NCBI GenBank assembly: GCA_013146195.2
Contig: CM028382.1
Location: forward strand, 60,154,734 to 60,218,733
Length of the DNA stretch: 64,000 nucleotides
Source: Codonopsis lanceolata
Lineage: Eukaryota > Streptophyta > Magnoliopsida > Asterales > Campanulaceae
Reading direction: 5' to 3'
In this document: piece by piece, positions 11,751 through 22,084 of the stretch
Numbering within the stretch: position 1 is the first letter of the stretch
Layout of the letters: every line of letters starts with the position of its first letter
The notes under the pieces: model-generated
Databases searched by the model: none
What the model was told of the DNA's origin: nothing
What the model saw: the letters and a program-made list of their open reading frames with translations, nothing else
Translations under genes and position numbers: made by a program

Positions 11751-12098
11751 GATGTAAGTTCATTCAACAGTACATTCAGGAGTAGAGAAGCAATAGTTTT
11801 CGATATCTCTTTCTCTCTTATAACTTTGTGTATGATTTATGCTCACTAAATGTCTTAACCTTTCTGTACTACGTCCTCTTCTATATATATTTGCATTCTT
11901 CACCTCGGAAAGGGGTGATGTCGAAACGGGGGTGATGTCGAAACAGGGTTCTCATACAAACATATCTTAAATATCAAATGGTTAACTAAATGATTAACTT
12001 TAAAAAATAACTTGCTAATATCTAAATCCAATATTGCACCTAAACAAAATAACCAAAAAAATCCTAATGTGACATGCATGTTTCATTTTCTATTAATA
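11751..12098. repeat. Left part of a dispersed repeat, interrupted by a Helitron
   Basis: From about 11955 to 12098 the sequence aligns with 59576-59702 (shared phrases atatcttaaatatcaaatg, aaatccaa, gcacc, tcattttc/tattaata). Its continuation is found only after 15979. The phrase ggtgatgtcgaaac is duplicated near 11920-11950. No gene is seen. Confidence 0.65.
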
Positions 12099-12209
12099 CT
12101 AGTGAGGGAGTTGAGGGAGCCCTTCTTCTAGAAAAGCTCTATAGGGCAAGTCCAATGGAGGTAGTTTTCTATATGTATTAAAACCAAATTTTGATATCAA
12201 TTAGTTACT

Positions 12210-12246
12210 ACTAGTCTTTGTGCCCGTGGCCATGGCACGGCACGAG
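12210..12246 (-). other. Internal Helitron-type 3' end (hairpin plus CTAG)
   Basis: On the minus strand a GC-rich near-palindrome (GTGCCGTGCCATGG then CCACGGGCAC) is followed within six bases by CTAG and then T. This is the classical Helitron 3' terminus. It lies about 110 bp inside the outer 3' end found by empty-site comparison. Confidence 0.55.
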
Positions 12247-13334
12247 TAGGGGAGGATGTCAGTATTGGAGGGTGTAAATATTTAAATAAATCGATAGTCT
12301 TGGGTAAAGGGTTTGAATAAAGCAGGAGGTTTTGGGTTCAAGCCCTTGCTTTATTTATTTTGGGTATACGGTCAATTATTAATTTTTTTTATATGCATAT
12401 TATATCGTATACTCCCCCTGATTTAGTTAAATAGTCTTCAATACTATTTTTAGATGTTTTACGTAATGATTAACTTTAAAAAATAACATGCTAATATCCC
12501 ATACCAGATGGGCAAGATCTGAGGCAGGGAAATCATTATGCTCTCGAGTAGATCATAGGAATGAGAGGTTAACAAATAATTTTCAATTTCAACTGTGGTC
12601 AGTATTTCATGCTTTGACAACCAATCAAGTGGTTTACAATATTGTCACACTTAATAACTTCAGTATAGATGGCAATACCAAGGCACAATATCAAGGTTAA
12701 AACATTCACTACTCATCAGAAAACACTATTTTCTGCATTGACATACATGCATGAATTCCTTCTTAGTTCATAGCACAAGTGTTCAAGAAGATTCAAAACA
12801 ATCATACTACACATCATGATTTGTTAAATGACAATAACTTCAAACAAACAAACAAAAAACATTATTAAAAAAAACAGCGAAAACAAAAGGCAAAAATTGC
12901 AAGAAATTTTCTTTTTTATAGTAGGGTTATGATGTGCATCAAGTAACTAAATAGAGTAAACAATAAGTAGGAGAAAGCAGCTCTTATCCATACAAAATAA
13001 TCAATTCCTTCAATAGTCCCCTTCATTGTGCAAAAAGTAATTTTTTTCTTAGAGTTTGATTAGTTCATCATGTAATGAAACAAATCACTCTACTTTGCGA
13101 AGACTCAAACCTATTGGAAGCGATATTCGTAATACCTCAATTACTTGATTGTTACCTTGAAATTTTATAAAATAATGTTTTTGAACTATTCAACGATTGC
13201 CAACTTCCATAGTAAGGCAAGTGTTTTCAAATACACATATGGCTACTAGAAATAACATTACCAATTCATAACAAATCAACCATAAATTCCAATTATATAC
13301 ACCCCATTTCAAAACTAACAAATACTTTAACCAA

Positions 13335-13455
13335 GAGAAAGAATGAAATTGGGCATACAAACTTACGTAAGAGTGCCGAAGCAGAGGGCGCGCACTGACC
13401 GAGAGGGAGAGAGGCGCACATTGTAGAGGGGAGAGGAAAGCTGCTACCGACTGAG
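13335..13455 (-). repeat. Duplicated segment inside the Helitron (copy 1)
   Basis: It shares gaaattgggcatacaaac and, next to it, gagagggagagaggcgcac and gtagaggggagaggaaagc with 15425-15545, though the two blocks are in a different relative order in the second copy. GC-rich against AT-rich surroundings, it looks like a captured leader or first-exon fragment. No product recognised. Confidence 0.6.
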
Positions 13456-14261
13456 TCGTAGTCAGTAATGAACATAGCATTGTGATGATCAAATTCGAAT
13501 ATAGATTGACGATCAATTCAATATACATAGGAATATTTTGTCTCAAACAGCCATGTTATGGCTTATCATACATCCTGTTCCACATTGTTGACTATGAAAG
13601 ATTTACTGCTTTAAGTACAAAAGCTCATTAAAACATGCACTCCCTCTACCCCTTATTCCCTTTGAGTCCCCAGTACAAAAGACTTCAGATTCCTCTAAAT
13701 GTCTGCTGATGCCATCCAACAGAAGCACTGCAAGCTGAAGCTCATAGAGAGGCAACAAAAAACATCCTAATGACCCTATTACATAAGAACTATAAACTTC
13801 CCAACAACAAAGCTATGTAATTATTCGTATTTTACTTGTCAAAATTAATTACCTAATAACTATATTCATTTCATTCCTCCTAGCTTCATTGTATCTATTG
13901 AGGTTCCTCCTTTAATTTCCTTGAGGGACCTTTTCTTTCTGGTTCGGGAATGCTTTATAGATCAAATCACCTGATTTTTTGAATGTTTAAAATTATGAAA
14001 AGTTTTGGAGAAGATCCTTTTTGATAATCAGCAATTAATCCTTGTATCATCAAAAGGAAGTTCATTTCCCCCAGATTGAGGTCCTGAATACCAATACCTC
14101 TGTTCTACTTGTAATGTTAATTAAATTGGATAGTTCAAATGATCTCAGAGTCATTCTACTTTAATCCCTGGTATATCCGTAGCTGTCCGGTAAATGTGGG
14201 TCATATGTTAATGTTTCTGCCTACTTTAATCTATTTTTTCCTTGCACTCTATTTTTTGCAG

Positions 14262-14353
14262 CAAAGCTCCTAGATGGTTAACTGCTTTTGCCCCAGAAAA
14301 TGCTCTCACAATGCAAGAAGAGGCGTGGAATGCATACCCGAGATGCAAAACAA
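14262..14353 (+). pseudogene. Captured exon of a phosphatidylinositol-transfer-protein-like gene
   Basis: A good splice acceptor (pyrimidine run then TTTTTTGCAG, ending 14261) precedes a 92-base exon. It reads on the plus strand 'KAPRWLTAFAPENALTMQ' then 'EEAWNAYPRCKT'. The 'E-x-AWNAYP-x-C(K/R)T' phrase is a hallmark of the PITP (START-like lipid-transfer) family, whose members move phosphatidylinositol between membranes. A GT donor (..AAACAA|GTTTGG) follows. No other PITP exon was recognised nearby, so this is a fragment carried by the Helitron, on the strand opposite to the Helitron's own. It is not a working gene. Confidence 0.68.
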
Positions 14354-14509
14354 GTTTGGTGTTGTCTAATGAAACCTCACTTTTATGTTTTGTTTGGAAT
14401 GAGACTCATACTGATAATTGTTATTGGTTATCTTGTGAAATTGGATATATGTTATGCAGTATTGAAGGTAATTTTTATCCTAAAAATCAATTTCATTTTG
14501 TTACCGAAA

Positions 14510-14679
14510 AAGGTTCAAGAATCAAAAAGAGAACCCAAAAATGGTCTACAATCAATTTTTACTCATCAATTTTTATAAGAAGCTGGCAGCATCTATGAAT
14601 TGTTAGCTAATTTTTCAGAAATAGCACTCTCTAATTTGAAAATCCAGAAAGAGAACCGAATGGATGAAGTGAATAGTTC

Positions 14680-14747
<68 letters not shown>

Positions 14748-14856
14748 AAAGGTTCAAGAATCAAAAAGAGAACCCAAAATGGTCTACAATCAATTTTTAC
14801 TCATCAAAAAATTTATCCTGCTTTTATATAAGAAGCTGGCACGCAGCATCTACTTT
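14510..14856. repeat. Direct duplication flanking an (AT)n microsatellite
   Basis: A phrase of about 90 bp (ggttcaagaatcaaaaag .. tggtctacaatcaatttt .. aagaagctgg) occurs at about 14512-14600 and again at 14750-14850. It is separated by a run of TA repeats (about 14680-14742). The second copy has a short extra segment (aaaatttatcctgc). Confidence 0.85.
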
Positions 14857-15424
14857 TCAAAACTACTTTGAAGAATTTGATCACATTTGCAGGAGACTCT
14901 TGTTCATTCGTGCCTTGCTTTTAGTGAAGTTACAATACCATCAATTCTCCCACTCTCTCAAGATCGCAGAAAAGAGAAAAAAAAATTAAAGGTAGAGGAG
15001 TACTCATTACAAAAGCACTGATCTTGAATTTCAAACTGTTGGGACTCATATTCCTGTCATTTCATAATTAAAGATCTCTCTAACACCCCCCGCATTTCAT
15101 AATCACATAAATACATAAGCAAAAACAATGCATACATAAGCAAACACAATGCATTGAACTGTACCTATATATAAACAAAGTCATAGACCGAACAATTCAT
15201 CATTTAGTGCTTCGACTCATTGGATATTGTGAAAATGAAACTGAAGTGACAATTCATAGTTTTTAATTAGGCAATCTCTAAGTACATTCGCAATCAGCCA
15301 CTAAGAGGAATTGGTGTGAACTCAACACTGTAAAATTGGTCTATAAAATCAATTGATACCCAATCCACAAAAGTTGTCTATAAATTGATTTAGGATACAA
15401 AATACCAAAACAGGAGAGATCGTA

Positions 15425-15545
15425 CCTGGACTGAGAGGGAGAGAGGCGCACGCTGTAGAGGGGAGAGGAAAGCTGCTACCGACAGGGCAAAAACCAGACA
15501 ATGACGGAACGAACGAAATTGGGCATACAAACTTACAGAACGGGG
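15425..15545 (-). repeat. Duplicated segment inside the Helitron (copy 2)
   Basis: Partner of 13335-13455 (shared gaggcgcac..gtagaggggagaggaaagc and gaaattgggcatacaaac). It is followed by further GC-rich DNA to about 15720. No product recognised. Confidence 0.6.
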
Positions 15546-15979
15546 AGGCGGAGTGCTGGAACGGTCAGAGAGGGCGACAGCGGGTAGGGCTGGAATGGGC
15601 AGAGAGGCGGCGAAAAAACTCAACGGTGGCAGGGAGGCTGGATAACAAAATGTATAAAATGAAAAGGTGGAAGAAGAACGGGCAAAGAGGGCGGCTGCGG
15701 AAAGAACGGGCATAAAGGTTTAGGGGGCTGGAGGAGGGCATAAATGGTTTTGAAAATCCATGGAAAGCAAAAACAGTGTGAGGAAGAAAAGGTGGAAGAA
15801 GGTAGAGATGAATGCGCAGTCGGAGGAAGAAGCTGAACTGACTGACTGAAATGGCTCTTTGCACAGGCGAGTGATAAAGGAAATACGGGCCGTTGGATTA
15901 TCGTAAAACAGTAAATCCTGACCCCTTTTTATCCCAAATCAATTGCGAGCATGTTTCCCAAGATGTATTATAATATAGA

Positions 15980-16230
15980 TTATTAACTCACATGGAGGTT
16001 AGGGGGCAAAGTGGGACAAATAGAAAAATTTGGTATGAAAGTGGGACACTTAATTTGTAAGGTAGCGTGCAAGGTGAGATTTGAGTAGATATTTCCGGGT
16101 GTGAATCGTATTTTGGCCCCATAAAAATAAGGCTAAAAAACAAATATCCCATCAAAGTTTCTATCAAATCTCACTTTATTTTTTATGACTAATTTAAATC
16201 ATAATGGAAATATATACACACACATATATG
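15980..16230. repeat. Right part of the repeat interrupted by the Helitron
   Basis: Aligns with 59703-59830 (attattaactc, catgga, gcaaagtggga, aaatgagacac-like phrases), completing the repeat whose left part ends at 12098. No gene. Confidence 0.65.
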
Positions 16231-17200
16231 TATGTATATGAAGGAACTCGACACGAGCCGACCCAGGGCCCACCATTACTGAGCTAACCGGAGAACGGAC
16301 CCATTGAAGGAACTCGAGATGACCCAGGGCCCACCACTACTGAGCTAATCGAAGGGCGGACCCATCAAATCTGTAAGGAAGGTTCCTCGACTTAGCATTA
16401 GCTGAAATAATACAGGCTCGGCACGACCGTTCACTTTCTCCATCAGAGTCGAAGGCTATGATTCTACCTCGGAAAATACTCTACCAGCTCGCCCCAACGC
16501 CGAGCTTATCACGATAAGATCATTGAACTGTAGCTCTGCCATAAAGTCTGATCATACGACAAAAGTACTGCCGTACTCAGCCAACTATTCCTCTGACAGA
16601 CACCCCATCTCTTCACATCTTTTACCTAATTCAACATCAAAACAATGATGAAAGGTCGCCTTGCTCCAACAATGAGAAACCGCCACCTCTCGGCCAATAT
16701 CAACAACGCAACAGCATGATAGGGTATATAAGGGCCTCCCGAGCTATTAAAAAAGGACGGGCAATTTTTCAGCAACCACGAGAATTCAAGAGCTTTCAAA
16801 GTATATCCCCCCACAAAACCTCACCAAAAGCCCCATATAGACAGGGCTTCGAAATCATGATCATAAACAACCTCAAACTCCAGATATTTCTCCATGCTCT
16901 TTAGTCTCAAATCTCTTGTTTAAGATTAGTAAGTAACAGTTGTCATAATCGTCATTACTCAGGTGTTAGAGAGGGTTTGCTAATGTTTGGAAGGATAACA
17001 TGCTAGATATCCTCATTATATTTGTTGCCTACGTTGGCTCCTCCACTTTCGGGTTTGTAGTAGTGGTAGCAGCCTTAAAACTTGTACCACTCTTAGCAGT
17101 CATAATTCAAGGAACTCTCTTCTTCCTTCCTATGTTGTTGTCGAGCCCAACCCCTGTGTCTTCGAGAACCTTGACCGTCCCATGCGTATTAGATCTATAA
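16231..17200 (+). repeat. LTR-like fragment with TATA box
   Basis: A GC-richer block with a TATA-like tatataag (16725-16732) followed by a pyrimidine/A-rich start region, as in a retrotransposon LTR on the plus strand. A unit of about 68 bp (gaaggaactcga .. gacccagggcccacca .. tactgagctaa .. gcggaccca) is repeated in tandem at 16232-16304 and 16305-16367. No partner LTR or coding region was found. Confidence 0.45.
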
Positions 17201-17669
17201 AAAATATATATAAAATAGTAACAAATGACACGTAATCATCAAAATATTATCATAAAATTAATCACCAACATTTCAATTACATTGTTCCAAACCAAGTCGT
17301 TCAATAATTTAAGCATATCAAAATAAAACTAACCATGTGTGATAATTGTATCACACGAGTAAAAATAATATATCATACTACCAAAAAATAATATACCATA
17401 CTACTAAAACATTGGTCTTTCATCCTAACGAATCTATGAAGTTCTCCATGTTCAACATTTTGAGGTTGTAACTAACTTAAATCAAAATCCAGTGGTGTTA
17501 CCTACAAATATATAAATTTAAATTAGTAGAAGTTAAAAAAGACATACACGCACACGAATTCGAATATGATAAATGGATTTAAGTAATACCAACGTACCAA
17601 TGATAAAGGGCAAGCTATAGGTGCTCTAATCACATCACCAATTGTTGTAAAAAAATCCCTATTATAGAC
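17201..17669. other. AT-rich DNA, nothing recognised
   Basis: No frame or motif of note. Confidence 0.5.
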
Positions 17670-17993
17670 ATGTCAGTCTTTTGGCTTGTGCCACAACACT
17701 TCTTAATTGGATTAGCCAAGACTTTCAATGCAATAGCACAATCAGAGTGTTACTACAGCGAGTTCCCAAATAGTATATCGAGTATTGTAGCACTATATTG
17801 GCTTTCAAGGGACTGTGGCAAACCTGCTAGCCAGCGTCATACTGAACACTATGGACAATCTTACCAAAGGAGAGAGGAAAGAGAGTTGGATTTCTACTAA
17901 CATTAACAAGGGTCATTATGAAAATTATTATTGGTTGCGTTCTATAATGTGCTTGATCAATGTCTTCTATCAACCATTCATATCCTAAAGTAA
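17670..17993 (+). pseudogene. NRT1/PTR family (NPF) transporter C-terminal fragment
   Basis: The plus-strand frame from 17670 reads 'MSVFWLVPQHFLIGLAKTFN' then 'ECYYSEFPNSISSI', the late membrane segments of proton-coupled peptide/nitrate transporters of the NPF (POT) family. After a frameshift near 17800 a second frame continues the same protein: 'GTVANLLASVILNTMDNLTK', 'SWISTNINKGHYENYYWL'. This agrees with the loop and last helices of NPF proteins. Only about 110 of the usual 580 or so residues are present. No intron or start is visible, so it is a broken fragment. It lies just upstream of other gene fragments and may have come with them. Confidence 0.75.
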
Positions 17994-19508
17994 AGGTGTA
18001 ATAGCCATCCAAAAAAAATCTTTTCAATTTTACAGGTTAAGGTTGGTCACTTCAAACTCCTCCTAAGTGTCTTCTTCACTTCGTCTAAGGTGATTTTTTT
18101 CAATTGACTAATATCATGCATGCACTTCATGTAAGGTCTCAAATGAAGGAAATTTTGAAAATTGAAGAAACGGAATTGTTTGCTCTCAATGAAACAATTA
18201 TCAGCTCAAGAATAAGTCAAAGTATGATAGCAAAAAGTAAATAGTTTTATTTAATTATGTTTCTGGCTTTATGGTCCTTGTGTAGACGAACTCACAAAGG
18301 TTAAGGATGACGACAAAGATACTAAGAAGAAATTACCACAACTAGTTAGTAGAGGAGGAGACCACAATGTTAAGGAGTTACTGAGTGACTGAGTCCTAAA
18401 TCTTGATTTATGTTTCTAGATAAATTTTTATCCGTCTAGTCATATTGCAGGCTTTAGTACATTGATCATATTATTGACTTTGATTTATCCATACTGAAGA
18501 CATTGAACTGCTTTACGCTCAAGATTGTAAAACATCTTAATTAATTACAGATGCAGATCAATGAAATAGTTTTTATTTTTGTTTTCTCTATTAGGCCCTT
18601 CCACTTCATGTAAATGCAGTTGAAGTGAAGCAAAGGGCATTAATAGCAAAAACGTACTAATAAAATAGAAATAATGGATCACCCACAAAATCATTAATAG
18701 CAAAAACGTACTAATAAAATAGAAATGCAGTTGAAGTGAAGCAAAGGGCATAGGATAACATATAGTAATGAGATGGGTTCTAGCAAACAAAAAGAGTGAC
18801 TAAAAGTTGAAGTAAGGTGCACCTGCATTGGTGATATTTCCCACATGATGTTTCATTCCAAGCACTTTTTGCCTGGGTCAGTATATGGATAGTTATTAAA
18901 AAATAGTTATAGATGTCAAAAGATGCATTCAAGTAAGAGAGTGTCCTTTCAAACCCTACTAGGTGAGCATGTTTAATCGGACAAGAGAATTGGCTTTGTA
19001 AGAAGCTCCGTTTGCTCAGAATCGCAAGTCTAACCACTACCAAACTTCAATAAATTTTCTAATCCACAATAGACTTGGCTTACACGAAATGACATAGACT
19101 GCCAAAGGTGTATCTAGGCATTTCGTTTAACCTGACATATTTAGATTGAAAGGAAGAAAACAAAAAAAAACTACTAAACTTTTCAACATGGAGTTTTGAC
19201 TTCCAACACAAAGATGAAAATACACTTCCATTAACTTCAATTCCTTCATTTGTCTTAATTACTTGGTGTAAAAGACGATGCACTAAGAACCAAGGCCTTG
19301 CCTGTAAGCATATTAACTTTTGAGATTTCCGATGACAAAAACAAAAAGTATAAACCAATACAAAAGCAAAACTACAATGGTAACTCTAATGGCACAAATT
19401 ACCACAAAAAGGAGCAGAATAAAAAAAATATAATTGAACATCTTGGGGAGGAGGGCAGAACTAGCCCACTCCCACATCTCTGTTAAGAGATTCTAATCAG
19501 TAATACAA
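17994..19508. other. Mostly unrecognised DNA
   Basis: No gene recognised. A short plus-strand stretch near 18285-18390 follows an acceptor-like TGTGTAG and reads 'ELTKVKDDDKDTKKKLPQLV', but I cannot place it. A compact symmetric direct repeat occupies 18613-18751. Confidence 0.4.
18613..18751. repeat. Nested direct repeats in order X-Y-Z-Y-X
   Basis: X (28 bp, aatgcagttgaagtgaagca..) is at 18613-18640 and 18724-18751. Y (34 bp, attaatagcaaaaacgtact..) is at 18639-18672 and 18692-18725. All copies are in the same orientation and look identical, and X and Y overlap by two bases at both junctions. A 19-bp spacer lies in the middle. Confidence 0.9.
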
Positions 19509-20670
19509 ATGTCAAGGGTCAAAAATATTGGTAGTGTGGTTTTGCTTCAATCTCAAATTACAAATTTGTATATGCTTAAAGAAGAGACAATACAAGAAGG
19601 AGAAGCTTTACTTGCATCTATTAATCCAGTGGAAGAATCAACGACAATGTGGCATCACAAACATGGCCACATGTCAGAGAAGGGATTGAAGATTCTTTTT
19701 GAACAAAAGCTATTTCATGGGCTTACAAAGGGTAACATTACCAATTTATGAGAATTGTGTCACCAGTAAGAAGCATAAATAAAAATTGGGCAAATCAATG
19801 TCTAAGAGTTAAGGCATCAAAATACAGTTCATGGTGGCTCACACACCCCCACAAAATGGGGTGGCAGAGCGAATGAATAGAACCTTACTAGAAAGGACAA
19901 GAGAAATGTTGAGAACTGCATGTCTACCAAAGACATTTTGGGTAGAAACGATTAAAACAGCCTGTTATGTTGGGATATGCCGATGGAGTTAAAGGGTATC
20001 TCTTGTGGGATCCTACTTCCCATAAAGTTATCATCAACAAAGATGTGATATTCACAGAAGATAAAATGGAAGACAAAGGAAAAATAGCACTTTAAAGAAT
20101 TCGGGTAAAGAGCATTGGGATATGGTGAAGAGGATTATGAGATATATCAAAGGAACCTCTAAGGTTGCATTATGTTATGGAGGATCAGAAGCTACTGTCA
20201 CGGGTTATGTGGATTCAAACTTTGCAGAAGATCTTAATAAAAGAAAATCCACTACAAGCTTTGTGTTTAATGTCGAAGGAGGAGCTGTAAGTTGGGTTTC
20301 GAAATTGCAGACTGTTGTAGCTTTATCAACTGCAGAAGCAGAATATATGGCAGCTACTCAAGCTTGCAAAGAAGCAGTCTGGATTCAAAGGTTATTGGAA
20401 GAGCTCGGGCACAAACAAGAACAAATTGTTCTGTTTTGTGACAGTTAGAGTGCCTTGCATATTTCAAGAAATCCAGCTTTGCATTCAAGGACAAGGCACA
20501 TAGGAGTTCAGTATCACTTTGTTCGAGAAGTAGTGGAAAATGGAAGTGTGGATATGAAAAAAAGGTTCATACTAATAAAAACCCAGTAGATTGCATGACC
20601 AAACCAATCAAAACTAGCAAGTTTGAATGGTGCAGATCCTCTTGTGGCCTTGCAGAGACGTAAAGTTTTC
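19509..20670 (+). pseudogene. Second Ty1/copia remnant with deleted integrase core and RT
   Basis: In order along the plus strand there are four pieces. The GAG-pre-integrase region reads '..TMWHHKHGHMSEKGLKIL' (about 19550-19751). The integrase end, with the catalytic Glu phrase 'PPQNGVAERMNRTLLERT', is at about 19843-19970. The post-integrase segment reads 'GYADGVKGYLLWDPTSHKV' (about 19975-20080). RNase H starts at about 20116 ('MVKRIMRYIKGTSKV', 'LSTAEAEYMAATQACKEAVW', 'VLFCDS'), with a stop at 20446 and readable remains to about 20640. Both the middle of integrase and the entire reverse transcriptase are deleted, and stops and frameshifts separate the pieces. No LTRs were recognised. Confidence 0.85.
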
Positions 20671-20949
20671 CTTCTTCTAGTTTGAGGGAAAAACTATAAT
20701 GACAACTATAAGCAACAAACGAAATTTCTGAGTCCAAAGCTACATTATTTAAACATCGGGTTAAACATCAACATTATTAAAAACCATGTAAGCTACATTA
20801 TTTATTTAAACATCATGTTAAACATCAACATTATTAAAATGTCGCCTCCCTACCAATGATGATTTAAAGTAAATATTTTTTTTTAAGTACCAATGAGACT
20901 TACCCGAATTGATGGACGTCCTACGTTGGATGATGAGTGACCCAATTGA
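20671..20949. other. AT-rich DNA
   Basis: A phrase (acatcaacattattaaaa) recurs near 20767 and 20821. No gene. Confidence 0.4.
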
Positions 20950-21085
20950 CATTGAGAAGATACATCAGGTTCAGTAGAGAATGAGAAGATCCATCAGGTT
21001 CACTGAGCCATTCAATTGAGAATGAGAAGACCCATCGGGTTCAATTCAGCGATTCAGTTGAGAATGAGAAGACCCACCAGGTTCA
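20950..21085. repeat. Short tandem repeat of about 45 bp
   Basis: Three or four diverged copies of a unit containing gagaatgagaaga(c/t)ccatcaggttca and attcagttga-like phrases. Confidence 0.8.
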
Positions 21086-21374
21086 CTTGTGGGATTTGAA
21101 AGAGTCCCTCCCTGCCTACCCCCATTCATAAGCATTGATTTCATTCGCTCATACTTAGTGCTTTCTGCTTCTGTTTTTGAAAGATAGCACCAGTTCTGAC
21201 AAATAGAAAGAGAAAGACAATATTCAACATAGAAAATATATATCAAATTCAAGCACTTTAAGATATTAAGAACACAAATGTTGGCAATCAACTTTCCCTA
21301 AAAAACAAGTACATTAGTGCATACATAAATCATTTACACTTCGAGATTGATGCATCCTTAATTTCGTTACTTAC

Positions 21375-21785
21375 GATTCGCAAAACTATGACACCCGAGC
21401 TAAAGACATCTGGCCTTTCTGAGTATTGCCCAATCATGACCTACTCAGGTGCCATAAATCCACTACAATATTTAGATGTAACATTAGTGATCAATTAAAA
21501 CTTGTTGAACTAGATGGAGAATTAACTTATATTAATAACGCTAATAAGATATGAACTAGAAAAGCAAAATACAACAAATTTTAAGGTATTGATTAAGTTG
21601 ATCATATCTAATAGACTAACTCACAAGGTTCCTGCTAATTGAATCATGCTAGTGTGTGTTTTGTTGGGCGGAAATTGCCTTCATGTGCCAAATCTACAAT
21701 TTTTGGGCTCATATCCTCATCTGGCAGAATGTTGCTGAGTTAAAGATCACAATGAATAATCTCAAGTCTTGTTAATGTGAAGGTA
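21375..21785 (-). pseudogene. Receptor-like protein kinase fragments (CRK-like)
   Basis: Two minus-strand pieces match plant receptor kinases. The first (about 21655-21785) reads 'LEIIHCDL.LSNILPDEDM' then 'SPKIVDLAHEG', corresponding to the catalytic loop (normally HRD-LK..N) and DFG region. Here the loop is H-C-D-L and DFG has become VDL. The second (21375-21462) has a good acceptor and a GTAAGT donor. It reads 'GFMAPE' then a stop, then 'GQYSERPDVFSSGVIVLRI', kinase subdomains VIII-IX. The exon spacing and GYMAPE-type phrase are like cysteine-rich receptor kinases (DUF26 family). Stops and lost catalytic residues make it a pseudogene. Confidence 0.72.
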
Positions 21786-21904
21786 AATAAGTCCCCACAA
21801 GTTGCAGGACGAAGGATGATTCATTGCTTTGGGTGAAATGGCAGCCTCTAGACACTAGCTATGTGCTAAATACATATGGCTTATCAGTTCAAGGGTAACA
21901 AACA

Positions 21905-22056
21905 TGGGACGGTGATCAAAGATGGCAAAAGGAGATTCATTGTTTCCTTTTCCAAGTATTGTGGATAGGGTACTAACATGATTGTAGAGTTTCAAGCTCT
22001 TAAGGATGGACTGGCTCAAACTTCTCTTTCAGACATTTAACTTAAGGTGGTACAAT
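21905..22056 (+). pseudogene. RNase H-like (RVT_3) fragment
   Basis: The plus-strand frame reads 'VIKDGKRRFIVSFSKYCG', a stop, then 'GTNMIVEFQALKDGLAQTS'. This is the pattern of the RNase H-like RVT_3 domain found in LINE-derived plant proteins ('..E-x-xALKDGL..'). It lies between kinase and myosin pieces that run the other way. In-frame stops show that it is dead. Confidence 0.5.
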
Positions 22057-22084
22057 TTAAGTTATTCTCAAGTAAGAAATCAAG

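Larger units (their letters stand above)
12099..15979 (-). mobile_element. Non-autonomous Helitron, 3.88 kb, minus strand
   Basis: The boundaries come from comparison with an uninterrupted copy of the flanking repeat at 59576-59830. Left flank ends ..tattaata and right flank begins ttattaactc, while the other copy reads ..attaata/ttattaactc across 59702/59703. On the minus strand the insert starts TCTATATTATAATACATC and ends ..CCCTCACTAG, and it sits between A and T with no target duplication. Those are the defining Helitron features (5' TC, 3' CTRR, AT target). It has no Rep/helicase frame, so it depends on another element. It carries a captured gene exon (14262-14353), an internal duplication (about 13335-13455 and 15425-15545), an AT microsatellite and a second Helitron-like 3' end near 12213. 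Confidence 0.78.

Noticed and set aside
15390..15864. Two overlapping Ser/Leu/Pro-rich minus-strand frames inside the Helitron
   Set aside because: They overlap in different frames across a duplicated GC-rich segment. No domain was recognised, so I kept only the duplication.
20244..20256. CACTACAAG, a possible left partner for the CACTA end at 27200
   Set aside because: It lies within the copia RNase H coding sequence ('KSTTSF') and has no subterminal repeats, so it is a chance match.
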